This document shows positions 36,401 through 49,068 of a DNA stretch of 64,000 nt, one piece after another (within the stretch, counting starts at the first letter, position 1; the number at the start of each line of letters is the position of its first letter). Position numbers and translations under genes: made by a program. Location of the stretch: NCBI GenBank assembly GCA_020543525.1, contig JAHYIO010000031.1:1116001-1180000 (forward strand), given 5' to 3'. The notes under the pieces are model-generated. The model had not been told where the DNA came from. It ran no database searches and saw nothing but the letters and a program-made list of their open reading frames with translations. The stretch is from Coriolopsis trogii. Lineage: Eukaryota; Basidiomycota; Agaricomycetes; Polyporales; Polyporaceae.

Positions 36401-39400
36401 CTTCTAGCTTTTCCAGCCACTGCAGACGTCCGATGCTATTCGGAAGCATGTAGAGGTGATTATTGGAGCATGAGAGGTGCTTGAGCCGACTGAGGCCCCC
36501 AAGGCTCTCCGGGAGCGAACGAATGGAGTTGTGGTCGATGCGGAGCGCCTCGAGAGCGGTAAGTTGCGCGAGTGCCATCTCGTCCAACGTCGACAGCTGA
36601 GCGTACGACAGGTCAAGCGTGGTGAGCGCATACGGCAATCCGAGCGGGCCCGGGACGAGGGTAAGCTGGGTGATATCATTGTGGGACGCATCGAGCTGCT
36701 TGAGCGCGGGGCCGAAAGAGACGTCGAGCGCGTGCATCTGGTTGTGATCTACCAGTATCTGCTCGATTCTTGGCAGCCTGCAAACCACCGAGATATCCAC
36801 GAGGTGATTCCGGCGGCAATCGAGCACCTTGAGCTTCTCCAGATTGGCACACTGCTCCGGGATGGTCCTGACCTGGTTGCCGACAATGATGAGATTCTCC
36901 AGTTCACGAAGCTGCCCTAGTTCGTCCGGGAGCTCCGAGATGGAGTTGAAGGACGCATCGAGATCCACCAGTGAGGTGATCTCGCATACGACAGGGGGGA
37001 TGCGCTTGAACTTGTTGTTCGAGATGTTCAGGTCCTTGAGCTCCCTGAGCCGCGTGAAGTAGTACGGAAGGTTCTCCATGCGGTTGTTCTGCAGCTTGAG
37101 GGAGCGAAGCTCCGGTATTCGTTCGAGGCCCGCGTCCTCAAGGTCTGCGATACGGTTGCAGGACAAGTCCAGTCGCTGCAGAGTTCGACAATGTCGAACA
37201 CTCTGAGGGACCTTCTTGAGCGCCATATGTTGTAACCGGAGTTCGCGAAGGGTGGTGCAAGATTGAATGAAATCCAACGGGATCTCAAGCATGGGATTCC
37301 GGGAGAGGTTGAGTAAAACGATGGCGTCCGCGTGGGCATACAGTGTAACTGGGACTGCCTTCAGACTGCGAGACGTCAGGTCAACGAAGTCGAATGTATC
37401 AAACTGCATATCCTCCTCCTAAGAAGAGTGAGAGGCCGAAAGTGAGCGTGCTGCCATCACTATATAATGTAACTGACATACCGGCGGCCCCAATACGTTG
37501 CTTTTGTAGACAAACTTCAGCAGGAACTGAATGTCGTCGGCTCCTAGAAGGTCCAATCCGTCTGCATACTCATAACCAGCCTGTTCCAGTCGCCTTCGCA
37601 CGATGTCCGCAGGCTTCTCGGTGGGCGCCAGGACGCGCTCTGAAAGGCTAAGGGTTAGCACGGTCATGATCTCACAGACACTGTTCCTCTGTACCTCTCC
37701 CGCGCTCCTTCAGATGCAACTTATGCGGCTCCACTCCTGGATCGAGAAGCAGCTTGTGATTCAACTGAGGTGTCAACTGCCCAACAGTCACGTTCAGGCC
37801 GCACGAGACGACATGGTATGAACCGTTTGCTCGGTATATCCGGACGTTGTATAGCTGCTGCCGCCGACTTTTCCGCTTGTGGGCGTTAGACTCCTTGGTC
37901 TTCGTCTTCCCGCGCACGCTCTCATCCGAGGAGGCATAAGCCGCGGACGGGTCCTCTCCTTCCTTCTCCACAGCCCAGCTCTCCGGGGGACTCCATGACG
38001 GCGAGTCAACGTCCCTAACCTGGCGCTGGGCAGGCGCACGGACTTTGGGCGGTATCTTCCGATCGTCGTACGGAATTGCTCCAGGAGCCAGACGCCTCTG
38101 CCCGTTCACGGGAGGTTGGAAGGGATTGCTAAAGATACTGTTATGCGACGTGCTGATAGAGCCGTACTGCATAGAAGAGACGTCCGAGTTCGACTCGAAC
38201 CCGCTACCCGGAGAATTGCTTTCGACGCCAGCCGTAGGCAGAACGGAAGGATCGATGATGCCTTCCATCTCGTTGATATTCAAGTCGAGCGCATATATCT
38301 TGTCCTCCTTCGGAGTGTGAGCTGACGAACCGACATATTTCGACTTTGTCTTGCGCGAGTGGCCGTTCTTTGAGCTCTTCGACAATGTCCCAGGAGGTGA
38401 TACAGGTGTCGGATGGAACGACAAGTCAGTAGGGACGGGTGGGGGAGGATCCATTGAGCGAGGCTCGGAACGTAGACGGCTACGCGACCGAGTGTTCTTC
38501 AGCAACTTGAGCGGATTGAGCGAAGGCTTTTTACGCGAATCCGATGTTCGACTTGATTCGGCGGATTCGACGCTCAATGTCTCCGAGGGACGGGCAGTGG
38601 ATGTGGTGGACACACTGATACTTGACGCGCTGGCGTGTCGAGACGAAGCAAATGAGGAGAAGGATGGTTTGTGAGGAAAGCCCAGCCGGTAGGACTGAGA
38701 TGACGACTTTGGGGGAGGTGTAGGCTAGAGGGAACATTCACCCCGTCAGTAAGTCGCAAGAGAGGGCGCCTGCTTTCATGGAGACGACATGGCTGCGGTA
38801 CCAGAGGGATTACAGCAGCATGAGCAACCACTGGTACGCAATCACCGACAGAGTTCTGAATCCAGGCTTGACCACTTTCAATCGCTGAACCACCTTTGCA
38901 CGCACGGAGACGCCATTCGACATCTGCAGTCACATACAAAGGAGGGACCGAAAACCAAAGCATGCCTCGCTCGAGGCCGCGATTTACTGGTAGACAGGGT
39001 GAGGATGCGGATGAATAACATCGTCTACCCTTCCTGCAATGCCAGATTCAATGGGAGAGAAAGGCAGCGATGTTGTTTCGCAGCCTGGAAGCAGGAAGAC
39101 CTCTACCCATGGCAACAGAACCACCATAGCATTCACCACCATCTCATATAGACTTCAAATATTGAACGTGGACGGACAACTCACCGGTTCGGAGCCATTG
39201 TTCGGAGTTGCCCACGGCGCAATCTCTGCAAGGTTGGCATCCTCCGGAAGTGCGAGCGTAGAGAGAGAGTCATGGCCAATGAGCTCTTCAGACACGGTGT
39301 TGGAGATATCCCTCGAGATACGAATAGCGGTGGGATAGTGACTGTGGTAAGCGTCCGTCTGCATGTTGTGAGGGCCGTGAAGTGGTAGAGGCGTCGGTCG

Positions 39401-39427
39401 GGAAGATGGGGAGACGCGATTCGGCAT
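33475..39427 (-). CDS. CYR1: Adenylate cyclase, fungal Ras-regulated LRR type
   Basis: The largest host gene in the window. The preferred start is MPNRVSPSSRPTPLPLHG at 39427 (an in-frame ATG at 39583 is possible); the stop is at 33475. Order: a long Ser/Pro-rich N-terminus (38050-39427); a Ras-association-like domain (YNVRIYRANGSYHVVSCGLN, about 37680-37870); some twenty leucine-rich repeats (35700-37400); a PP2C-like domain (34650-35600, MADVNGMAYGIADTLGMTEH); the class III cyclase domain (34110-34570); and a C-terminal region of about 200 residues. Catalytic features: VALVFTDIRNSTHLWEVNPG with the first metal-binding Asp, KTEGDAFMCSF with the second, and FGPMVNRTARVNAVAAGGQI with the Asn and Arg used for transition-state binding. 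It makes cAMP for protein kinase A, controlling growth, mating and nutrient sensing. One intron was traced exactly (donor TG|GTACGT near 35813, acceptor near 35758). Confidence 0.94.
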
Positions 39428-40931
39428 TTGCGGAGTCGCACCGACGAGTGCAGAGAAGCCTACGCGAGAGGCACAAGGCGAGGCGAGAGAGGACGTCGAG
39501 CACGATGAGCGGAAGAAAAGGACGGGGGAGGAGGGCTTGGGAGAGAAGAGGCGGCCTCGCGCTCGCTCTTCGCCTGTACACACTCTTGATCGGTGGCGGA
39601 TTTCTCCCTCTTTGGGATCAATTGCGGCCTTACGTAACCATTGCCGTCGGTCTCTCTCTCGATGATCATTCTCAGTCGTCCTTCAAGTTCCACGTACAAC
39701 GACATTGTGCTGCGTTGTGCGTTGAACGCATGATGCCCTCGCGACTCTTTCCTCCCTCAGCTTTGTCTGCGTGTATCGCGCGCCATTGTCGACGTTCTCA
39801 CTACCGTTCACAGACGTCTCAGCACGGGCACATGCCCTTTGCACCAATTGAGCTGGCTGCACTGTTCGGTCTGCGCATACAGATTCTATGTCGGCGGTCA
39901 GGAGATGCCAGGACCCAGGTACGCAGAACGTGTATCGGACATCTATCTGCAGCGCGTTGCCTCAGACGGCAAGCTCGTGGGTTCTTCCAGCCCGGCCGCC
40001 ATGACGTCTGTTGGAAGCTCGATGGGTGTCCTGGCTTCCCGCCCACCTGTCAAGCTACAAGCATGGCATCTCGTTGCGTCGAGACCGTCGTGTGCCACTC
40101 AATGCTGGTGTCCACATCCTCTGTTCCACGCCCTCGGACTACCATCCACGCCGTGATCATGTCCACTTCATGTCGGGGATCTACTCAGACTCCTTGAAGT
40201 GCAGGGAAAATGACGCGATACTATCACCACAACAGTCAATCCCAACCGTAGTCCAACAAAAAGGGTCAAGAAGCATGAATGCCTTGGGAGCTGGGCGATG
40301 CGTGAGTAAAATTCCACAACAACGAATGATTACAATCAGTGTGCAGATACAGTGAGGGGACTACACTACGTATTGTGATTAGCTCGCGAACTGATTGGCT
40401 GTGGTAGCGCATCTCGCCTTCGCAGTGGGGAACTTCTGCCCTCATTGGCCTCATCAACACGTCAAGCTGCCATTGACCTATTGACGACAGTATGATTGAA
40501 GCTGTGAGGCTCAAATGGTAAACTCTCGGCCATCTCGATACACTGCGGTTCAATCCGGCAGTAACGCGAAGGTCCCCGGTGGTTGAAGATAGTTCGGCCC
40601 AATATGTATATCTCGCTGCGAGCGCAACTGCTGATTTATGTGACGTGTTCGACACCTCTCGTATATACAGTCATGCAAGCTTCCTGTACATAGAAGATCT
40701 GGTAGCTGAGCATATGCATTCACAATGCTCTTGATTGTGCATCGTGCCGATTCGTACGGATGGAATGCATACGAAGCTCCACAACAAAAGTTGGAACTAA
40801 GCAAAACCAGGAACATGAGAGTGGGAAACACAAGCTTCAAGACCCAATAGTCTCATTGTTCATCGTCCCAAGGTCAACCTCAGAATAAAGGCAAACGTCG
40901 AAGGAATGAGCAAAATGAGTGAGCAAAAACA
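39428..40931. other. 1.5-kb region upstream of adenylate cyclase
   Basis: It should hold the cyclase promoter and leader. Plus-strand open frames (for example 39382-40197) overlap the antisense of the cyclase 5' end and show no family motifs. The last few hundred bases before the tRNA are AT-richer and show nothing recognisable. Confidence 0.35.
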
Positions 40932-41013
40932 TGTCCCAGGGAGGATTCGAGCCTCCGTCTTCACGGTATTGTGTTTCCACAACGTGATGATCTAACCACT
41001 AATCGACAAGGAC
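40932..41013 (-). tRNA. tRNA-His (GTG anticodon) with short intron
   Basis: Read on the minus strand, 82 nt folds into a complete cloverleaf. The acceptor GTCCTTG pairs with CTGGGAC (one T-T mismatch at position 6 and one G-T), followed by discriminator A. The D stem is GATT/GATC. The anticodon stem TCACG/CGTGA is perfect, with loop TTGTGG...C holding GTG at 34-36. The T arm is GGAGG CTCGAAT CCTCC. A 10-nt insertion (AAACACAATA) directly 3' of position 37 sits where nuclear tRNA introns occur. A TTTTT run begins 4 nt past the discriminator, fitting RNA polymerase III termination. CCA is not encoded, as expected for a nuclear gene. The internal B box (GGCTCGAATCC) has one change from consensus. 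Confidence 0.88.
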
Positions 41014-41245
41014 GTTGAGGACGATCCTCAACAAACATATACGATGGCCATAGGCTCACAAACGACGTCACCGAGTGACCTGGACCGCAGGACGCGACCA
41101 TGCCGTCTGTTCTGGCCGAGCGCGACCTACTGCGAGTCGCGGATGCAAAGGCTACCCTACCCTCGCTTGCTTCCCGCTGGGTCTCCACGCTCTATCATCG
41201 CACACCTTGACCTGAACCCCTACGCACGGCGGACACCAACGAGCC

Positions 41246-42154
41246 ATGCGCAAGCTCTCGTATTTCGTCGCATTCTTCGCCGTCCTCGCGACGCTCATCT
41301 TGGTGAGTGGCTGAACGACGACCTCACATTCGCAGCAAACGCTGATCCCCAAACTCAATTCTCGTAGAACGTCCTTTCTGTCCAGCGCACAGACTGGTCC
41401 GTTCTCCTATCCTAGCGTACCAATGGTTCGTTCTGTGCTCAATGCTCATGGCGGCGCGCGCTCCTCCAGGCTCACCGTCAAGACCTCGGACATCATTCAC
41501 AACGAGGTCATCGTTCAATATGGTCTCAACCGCCGCTGCGAGACCAAGATCGTTGAGGTGCCTGGGCCCGACGGTGGCACGCTGAAGTACACCAACTACG
41601 AGTGCAGGCCCTTCCCGATGCGAGAGAAGGACGGATGCGAGAAGGCGAACAAGAAGTTCTGCATGATCTGGGGCACCGCGGGCTACTTTGGTGAGCTCGG
41701 GATCGGGTTCGCTGTCGTGGCCTGTCTGGCGATCTTGTTTGGCGTTACGACCCGCTCGAGGAGGAGACGCATCTGGAAGTCTGCGTCGGTTCTGGTCGCG
41801 TTGCATGGTGAGTGCTCTTCTTGTTGGGCAGACGAAGACCTTAAGCCAATGGGAATTCTGTTTTTTTTCCTATAGTACTCTCCCAGATCACCGCGTTCGC
41901 CATTGTGACTCACCTATACCGCACGGAGTTGTTCCCTACATTCACTCGCGCTCGGCCTGGTACGTGTACGACCTATCCTTCTTACTCCCCCATTCTCATT
42001 GACGCGTTCATCAGGCTTGGCGTACGTTCTGAATACCATCTCTTGGGTCTTCGGCGTACTCGTCACGGTTGGAGTTGTCGCAACTGGTATTTCTGCCGCA
42101 AGGGGCCATCGCTGGGCTGCGGGTAATCGCGCCTATCGCCCGATCGACGGCTGA
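41246..42154 (+). CDS. Four-helix SUR7/claudin-like membrane protein
   Basis: Starts MRKLSYFVAFFAVLATLIL at 41246 (first helix), ends TGA 42154. Introns were traced after the first helix, within RTDW|LTVK (41399-41468), at LH|VLSQ and at PG|LAY. After helix 1 an extracellular loop of about 70 residues has several cysteines (RRCETKI, YECRPF, DGCEKANKKFC). Three more helices follow: GYFGELGIGFAVVACLAILF, VLVALHVLSQITAFAIVTHL and VLNTISWVFGVLVTVGVVAT. The protein ends with a short polar tail (RAYRPIDG). The topology fits the fungal SUR7/PalI/claudin superfamily, whose members sit in plasma-membrane domains. The precise subfamily and function are not known from sequence. Confidence 0.75.
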
Positions 42155-42365
42155 ACATGGCCTTCGAAAATGTCTACAGCCACAGCAAAGATTCTGGGAC
42201 TCATGTCCTTGATAGACTTTCGTATCTGCCTATTATCACTTGTATGCCTTCTCTCCTCTCAATGTACTCTATACCCAGTCGCACTCGAGTTGAATCTGTG
42301 GAATTAACATATTGTCACCACGATATAATAGTCCGTCACATCAAGCAAAGTTCAAATTCACAACG

Positions 42366-44478
42366 TCAGTATTCCTCATCAGGATAGTCAACTTGGTCAT
42401 AAAGCCGCAGCGTCTCGTTCCAGTCCCGCTTTCTCCGCCTCCGCACGGAAAAGTACTTGGCCTTGCTCGCCCACCTCCCGCGCACCCGTCCCTTCTCCCT
42501 CCCGCCGCGGTCTGCAAAGTACTTCTCGGGCTCGTCCGGCAGGCCAAGCGTTCCGACGGCGAGGTCCATGACGCGTTCGTGCAGATCCTTGCGCTTGTCC
42601 CGCATCTCGCGCAGGGCGGGCTTCCCGATCCAGAGGAGCCGCGTGAGCGACAGGAGCGCGCGGAAGGCGGACACCGCGTCCTCCATCCACCGGAGACTCA
42701 TCCACATCGCGGCGGGAACAAGCACGGCGGTGAAGGCCGAGAAGGGGAAGGTGATGAGGGTGGAGAAGAAGTAGATGCAGACCCCGGAGGCGAGGCCGTA
42801 GGTCAGCTTGTATTGGGCGATCTCGTCGTAGGTGTCCCAGACAGGGCCGGTACGCTTGAACTGGTGCACGGCGATGAAGGTGGTGATGAAGATAGGGAGC
42901 CAGAGTAGGAGACCGGGAAGGGAGATGGTGAGGAGGGTGAGGGACCAGAGGAATCGAAGGGCTATCCTGTAAAGAATGACAGGCCGAGAGAGAGGACGTC
43001 GGACTCGGTCATCCTTAATACCCCACCTCGAGAGTTGGTTTTGGTAATCCTATGCGAGCGGTTAGGCATCTTTAGTTGTATGCCAACACTATGCTTACAT
43101 TGAGATCACGGCCAAGCTGAACGATCTTCATATCCTCACAAGCGACCTGTTCTGCAGGATCCTGTTCACCTTCGCTACCAGGCTCCGTACGGGGTGCCTC
43201 CGCCACCTTGAAAGCTTCCAAGAACGTCCTCACAACGCGGACGTAGTCACCCAACGTCATGCTTGTGCCGAGTGGCGCGTACATCCTTGCAGCGAGCTTA
43301 GCCACCCGTATCAACCTCCAGGACGGAGCGTCAAGAGTGCCGGAGCTTATTTGCTGATGCATTTTCGCAGTCAGGCTACGAATTTCAGTATAGTCTATTG
43401 GTGCGAGGAGCTCGGGGTTGTCCTACAGTGCTATAAGTTATGAGATGTGCCAGCAATTGGGATAGCTCACCTTTGGAGTAAACTTCATTGGTGGGTGGAA
43501 CGTCACGAGAACGTCCGAGCGGAAGTGCTGTCTATGCCTACACAAGGAATTGACGGATCAATATTTACGCTGTGAAGGATGTGGGAACGTACATATAAGT
43601 AATGGAGCATGTGAGTACGTCGATTTCGAAGTCGGGGTTGTGCCTATTGCGGGAAAGGACGTCCGAAACCAGTCTAGCAACTATAACACGTCTCTTAGCA
43701 TCATGGCGGACAAGGGGAAGAGCACCATACCTCCGGTCTTCAGAGGTGCGATAGTTGGATGGTACCTGCTCATTCCTTCTGGGAACAGACACACCGCATC
43801 ACCTAACTCCAATGCCTGCAGTCGTTGAGAGAGTGTTTGGAAATCGGCCCAATATTGCCTTGACAAATAGCTCACCTCCATGAGATGCTGCATAACATCA
43901 GAATTGTCTACATTTGTGTCCCCATAATCCTTTCGTCTCTTGATTGGCACGGTGCCGGCAGACTCAATCAACCAACTCGTGAACGTCCTTCTTCCAAACT
44001 GGGTTGCCTTTGCCGTCAGGCGGAGCAGATTGCGTTTCTAGTGAACAGACGGTCAACATGCACTTGGGTATGGGTATGGTCAGAAAAGGTCGCACCCTTG
44101 ACGGAATGGAAGTGACTAGGAGTCTGTGCAACAGAATATCACAGGTGGGAACTCATAAGAACTTTGATATCAAAGGACAAGGTATTACTCACAAAGCATC
44201 TGTGAGAGAGTTGCTATGGTTCGCACAGACGATGCTATACGCCGCGGTGACCTTGAGAAGCGAACGACAATCCCGCGCGGCCAACTCACCAGGGTGTTCC
44301 TCGTGGGGGTATCACGTCAACATTCTCCACAACTATAGTGCCATAGAATATCTTCAACACAAATTTGAATAGCAATCTGCGAGTGCCGGTGAGAGCCTGA
44401 GAGAGGTATCCACTACTGGTGCGCCTACCGGACGAAGAGGTATGACCATGGGGTGGGAGACCCTTGCAGGCCTGTCAT
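42366..44478 (-). CDS. GPAT-type acyltransferase, membrane-bound (second family member)
   Basis: The start MTGLQGSPTPWSYLFVR at 44478 joins LLFKFVLKIFYGTIVVENVD through an intron with acceptor GCAG near 44375. The stop is at 42366. Motif I is CANHSNSLTDAL (about 44195-44230), followed by FGRRTFTSWLIESAGTVPIK, motif III CLFPEGMSRYHPTIAPLKTG (about 43720-43790) and a region matching motif IV. A coiled, charged stretch leads to C-terminal hydrophobic segments (LFLWSLTLLTISLPGLLLWL; SGVCIYFFSTLITFPFSAFT) and a basic tail. The layout matches fungal glycerol-3-phosphate/DHAP acyltransferases, but motif details (NHSNSLTD, FPEGMS) differ from the gene at 30275, so the two are distant paralogues rather than a recent duplicate. 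The acyl acceptor is not certain. The gene is divergent from RRP12 across 333 bp. Confidence 0.85.
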
Positions 44479-44811
44479 GCGGAATGCGTACGAACAGTCG
44501 GGTTGAGTGGTTGTAGTTGGCCCAGAACCGGCAGACAGTTGTAGGAGGAGATGGCGGTCGACCTGAGAGTACCTACATGCCCCCACACTCGGTCATGATC
44601 CAATGCAGTCGGCCAGTTCGCCAAGGGTTCTGCCCCACACCAAGCATGCGAAGCGCTCAATATCTGCCGGGCCGCTTCTTCCGCTTCTGCTTGATTAGGA
44701 AAGTAGCAGCATGCCCGGTCTACAACTTTTTTTGCGCCGATCGTGCTTGAGTCGTGCAGGACGAGAGGAGCTTACAAGTTACTGTCGACAACGACGACCA
44801 TACTGCTCAAC
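44479..44811. promoter_or_regulatory. Divergent promoter region, acyltransferase / RRP12
   Basis: A 333-bp interval between two opposing start codons. It includes the sequence AACTTTTTTTGCG near 44727-44738 and no clear TATA box. It presumably carries both promoters. Confidence 0.4.
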
Positions 44812-47800
44812 ATGGCCGAGAACGTCGAGTCTGTTCTCTCAAAAATCCGGCCGCATACCTCCTCATCGCTCGCCCACCAGAAGGCTCCCGCTACTCTGCT
44901 GAGGGCGATCGAAGCTACCTTCCGTGAACAAAATACCGAGGCCTCCCCAACCGCTTATTTCGCTGCCCTGCTCACCACCCTTGATGGCGCTTTGCAAGCC
45001 TCAAGGACATCCGGACCTGCTCTAGGAGACGGAGATGTTGTGCCTGCCGTGCTATATCTTCTCGCTGCAGTCGCACCGTATGTTCCCCATCCAGTGATCC
45101 GCTCCCATCTTACCACCATCCTTTCCTTGACCTCCCCACTCTTCCCGTCACTCGCAGCGCATGCACCTCCTTTGCGCTCTCAACTCACGCTCTATGGCTC
45201 TGTTCTCCTTTCACTTGATCGCCCCCAACTCGACACACAAGGGCTTCGCCAAGCTTTCATGACCATCCTGCAACTCACCCTTGACCCCCGTCCGAAGGTG
45301 CGGAAGAAGGCTGCGGAGGTGGTCAAAGATGTTCTTGCAGCACCTCCTCGACCACTCATCAAGCATCCGTATGCGGACAAGGTTGCTGAGTGGGTGAAAG
45401 CCGCTCTTACGGAGGTCAGTGCGGGCGGAATACCGAAGTTCAAGGGCAAGAAAGCGGAGACGGAAGGGTCTGATGCGGCAATCCATCTGCTTGCCTTCCT
45501 GCGTCCAGTCCTTCCTACTTTACCTGCAGAAGTGAGTTATTTTGCCGTCATCACAGACATCTCGTTACTGACCCAAGCAGTCAATGTCGTCTATAACCTC
45601 CTCCCTCCTCCTTCTTCCCCGGCTGGGCAACCCATACCTGTCTCAATCAGCATACTCTATCCTCTCTGATCTTCTGGCCCTTTCCATGGACGACCCCACT
45701 GTCAACTTGCAATCCCATATGTCCGATTTGCTCAGAGTAATACTCTCGTCTCCGCCCCTACGAAGCGACTCAGGCCTTACGGCGGCATGGGCTGGTGTCC
45801 TTGGCAGAACGATGCTTGCGTACCATCATTCCAACGAGGATGAATGCGCTGCAGAGCTATGGAAAGTGTGGAAAGCTATATGGAACCTACTGGAGTCGCC
45901 CGATGCAACCACACGAAAAGCTGCTGCTGATTCCTTGTCTACGATGGGACAATGCTTTACACCTTCCCTTGTTCAGGCCGCGATCAAAGAGAAAGGCTCT
46001 GCGGAGCCCAAATCCTCCATAGGCAAGATCATTGCGCAAACGATGAAGTCCTTCGACTCCATTGCGTATGCTCGTTCCATGCCTGAACTTTTGTCCGTGG
46101 TATCTTCTCTTATCGAGAATCTGCGGTTTCGCGGAGGATCCAAGAAGTCCCCTACTGCTGCAGAACAGCTCCTCTTGCCCTTGATCGCGAAGGTTGCAGA
46201 CTTGAGGGTGCAGAAGACATTCGAGTTCAAGGAGACGGCCGACGTTACGCTCGGCACCGCCATGCGTGTGCTCGGGCCTGAAGTGCTCCTCAAGACTTTG
46301 CCTCTCAATCTGGAGACGGTGGACAGGTAGTTGATCGTTGTCTGTCATGCTGGTGCTCTTACTGAACGTTGGAACAGACAAGCCGGCCGTGAACCTCGAG
46401 CATTCCTCCTACCATTGTTGGCTCAGCCGCATCCGTCACCACTGGCCCACTTCGTCTCGTATTTTGTCCCATTGACGGAGCGGATGTATGATCTTCAGAC
46501 GACAGCGGAAGCAGAAGGTCGCGAGGCGGAGGCGAAGGTTTGGCGTGTACTTGTCGAACAAATATGGGTTGGACTTCCCGGATACTGCTGGGGAACGATC
46601 GATTTGAAAGAGGTGAACATACCCATCGCTACTTCATTTTATGCCTGTACTAATTGCCATGCATATAGTCGCTCACAAGGCAGTTCTCGGAGTTGCTCTC
46701 GCAGCTCTTGTATGGTCAGCCGGAACTGCGACCCCCAGTGCTCCGCGCGCTCAAAGTGATGGTCGAGTCGAACGTCACCCTCGCTAGCGAAGACCCCGAG
46801 CGTATTGCGAAGCTCCCTGAGACCGTGCGCAAAGACGCAATCTCGGCTGCAGAGGCGCAGGAGAATGTCGCTTTCCTACGCACCCAGGCGGAGAGCTGGC
46901 TGGCCGTTCTATTCAACGTCTTTGGCAGCGTTGGCAGAGACAATCAGGGCATGGTAGGCGACGTGGTCAATGCTTGGATTGCCATCGCCGATACCAAGGT
47001 TCGAATATTTGTCGCTTACGTCTATTAACACAACGAACTCACAAGCTGTGCAGGAGGTTGCGCAAGCATACAGCAAGCTGGTCGCCCTCTTCAAGCAGAA
47101 CCTCGCCCGGGCACAGTCTTCTCCCGCTACACGAGGTCCTGTGTCTGATGCCCTGACGGTCATGACGCAAGATCTTCTTCTCCTCGTCCTGCCCTACCTC
47201 TCCTCGGAAGACGCCACAGCATTGTTTAACCTATTCCTCACGAGCGAGGTTCTCGAGAGCAGGGACAACGGGGTGCAGAAGCGCGGATATAAGACTCTTG
47301 CACGCTTGGTCGAGAGCGAGAAAGTGCACGTGGACGCTGTAGAAGTACTCAAGAAGCTTGACGGGCTCGTCGATGGTCTCGCTGCCGCTGCGAAGAAGGA
47401 CAGGTTCCACTTGTTGACGGCCATAGTGTCCATCATTCCCAAGGAGTCATTGCACTTGCTTCCGTCCATCATCCCTGAGGCTGTTCTGGGCACCAAGGAG
47501 CCTTCCGAGAAAGCGCGGAACGCTGCCTTTGATCTAGTTGTTGCCATGGGCCAGAAGATGACTGCTGGAGGCGTCGTGAAGCTCCAGGATATAGAGGGGA
47601 TGGACGAAGATGGCGTAGGCGATGGTGAGGACTGAGACGTGGCGCGTTCATTGCTTACTTACTGAACAATACATTCACAGCTACTGCAAACATCGAGGAG
47701 TACCTCAAGATGGTTGCTGGTGGCTTGGCTGGCGCATCTCCGCACATGATCAGTGCTACTGTTACCGCCGTCTCTCGCCTCGTCTTTGAGTTCAGAGGTT

Positions 47801-49068
47801 TGTTACGCCTCTTCGTTATAGAGGTCCACATGCTAACAGGACGTGTCTATCAACAGATACCATCTCAATGACAATGCAGAGCGAGATCTTCACAACGCTA
47901 CTCGTCTTCGTTAGCTCCGCAAATCGCGAGATCGTGAAGTCCGTCCTCGGCTTTGTGAAGCTTGCCATCCACACCATGCCCGCGGAACTCATGCGGCCTC
48001 ACCTGAAGGAACTTGTCCCCGCCCTCCTCAAGTGGTCGCACGATCACAAGAACCACTTCAAGGCTAAGGTCAGGCATATCTTCGAGCGCATGATCAGAAG
48101 GTTCGGCTGGGAGGATGTGTACGGCTGCGCACAAGAAGAGGAAGCGCGCAAAGTCCTCCTGAATATCAAGAAGCGCAAGGACAGAGCGAAGCGGAAGCGC
48201 GCAAATGCTGTCAATGATGAGGACGAAGATGAAGAGGTAAGGAGCTTGCTAGGCGTTCTCTCACTAGATGATGACAGAGTCTATCCAGGTTCCAACAGCG
48301 AAACCCGCCGCAGGGGACGCGTTCGAGGATGTTCTTTACGGTAGCGAGAGTGAGATTGAGGACAGCGATGACGAAGATGCTCCTTCGCAAGCCGCTGGCG
48401 CCGCGAAACGAAAGGGCAAGGATGCAGGTGCACGGTTGCTTGTTGATGATGACGAACCCATGGATCTCCTCTCAGGAGCAGCATCTCGCGTCACAAGTAC
48501 GTTCCAGCCGTGAGCGTCAGAAACGTAGACTGACCATTATCGCTCCAGCCGCCAACTCTGCGAAGCGCAAGAAACCGGGTCAAGACGCCGCGCGCTTCAA
48601 GACCGATGAGGACACCGGGAAGATGGTTATCGACGACTCGGACTCGGAAGCAGAGGCAGGCCAAGACGATGAGGACGTGGAGGGCAACGCGTACCGCGAA
48701 ACCATTACATCGGTCGACGGCTTCACACGTGGTCCGAATGGCAAGATCAAATTCAATAAGGATACGAAGAAGCGGCGGCGCGAAAATGAGGCGGACGAAG
48801 ACGTGGAGATGGCAGACGCCGATGGTCAGCAGAAGGCGGGCAAAAAGAGCAAACGCAAGCAGGAACCGAAGTTTGGGCACGAGTTCAAGGCAAAGGTGAG
48901 TTGCTGATGCTTCTGTTTTGCCGCCATTCAATCTTACATCTTTGTTCGCAGAAAGCAGGAGGAGACGTCAAAAAAGGCGGTGTGGATCCATACGCCTACA
49001 TGCCGCTATCGCAGGCTGCGAAGAAACAAAATCGTGGCGGTCGGATTGGTATCGCCGGCAAGCGTTGA
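44812..49068 (+). CDS. RRP12: RRP12-like ribosome biogenesis HEAT-repeat protein
   Basis: Starts MAENVESVLSKIRPHTSSSL at 44812, ends KQNRGGRIGIAGKR before TGA at 49068. The first two thirds are helical HEAT-like repeats, including the NUC173 region (about 45580-46330: SMSSITSSLLLLPRLGNPYL, YAYSR-like helices, KSFDSIAYARSMPELLSVVS). The middle contains ALFNLFLTSEVLESRDNGVQ and KAYKVLAR-type repeats, then VCSANREIVKSVLGF-like helices at 47900-48140 that end in basic KKRKDRAKRKRAN. An acidic, Lys-rich disordered region follows (48230-48900). The C-terminal motif KKGGVDPYAYMPLSQAAKK is a hallmark of RRP12. The yeast protein is a nucleolar export factor for both ribosomal subunits that binds Ran and rRNA. 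At least eight short introns interrupt the gene. Identification is firm. Confidence 0.93.
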
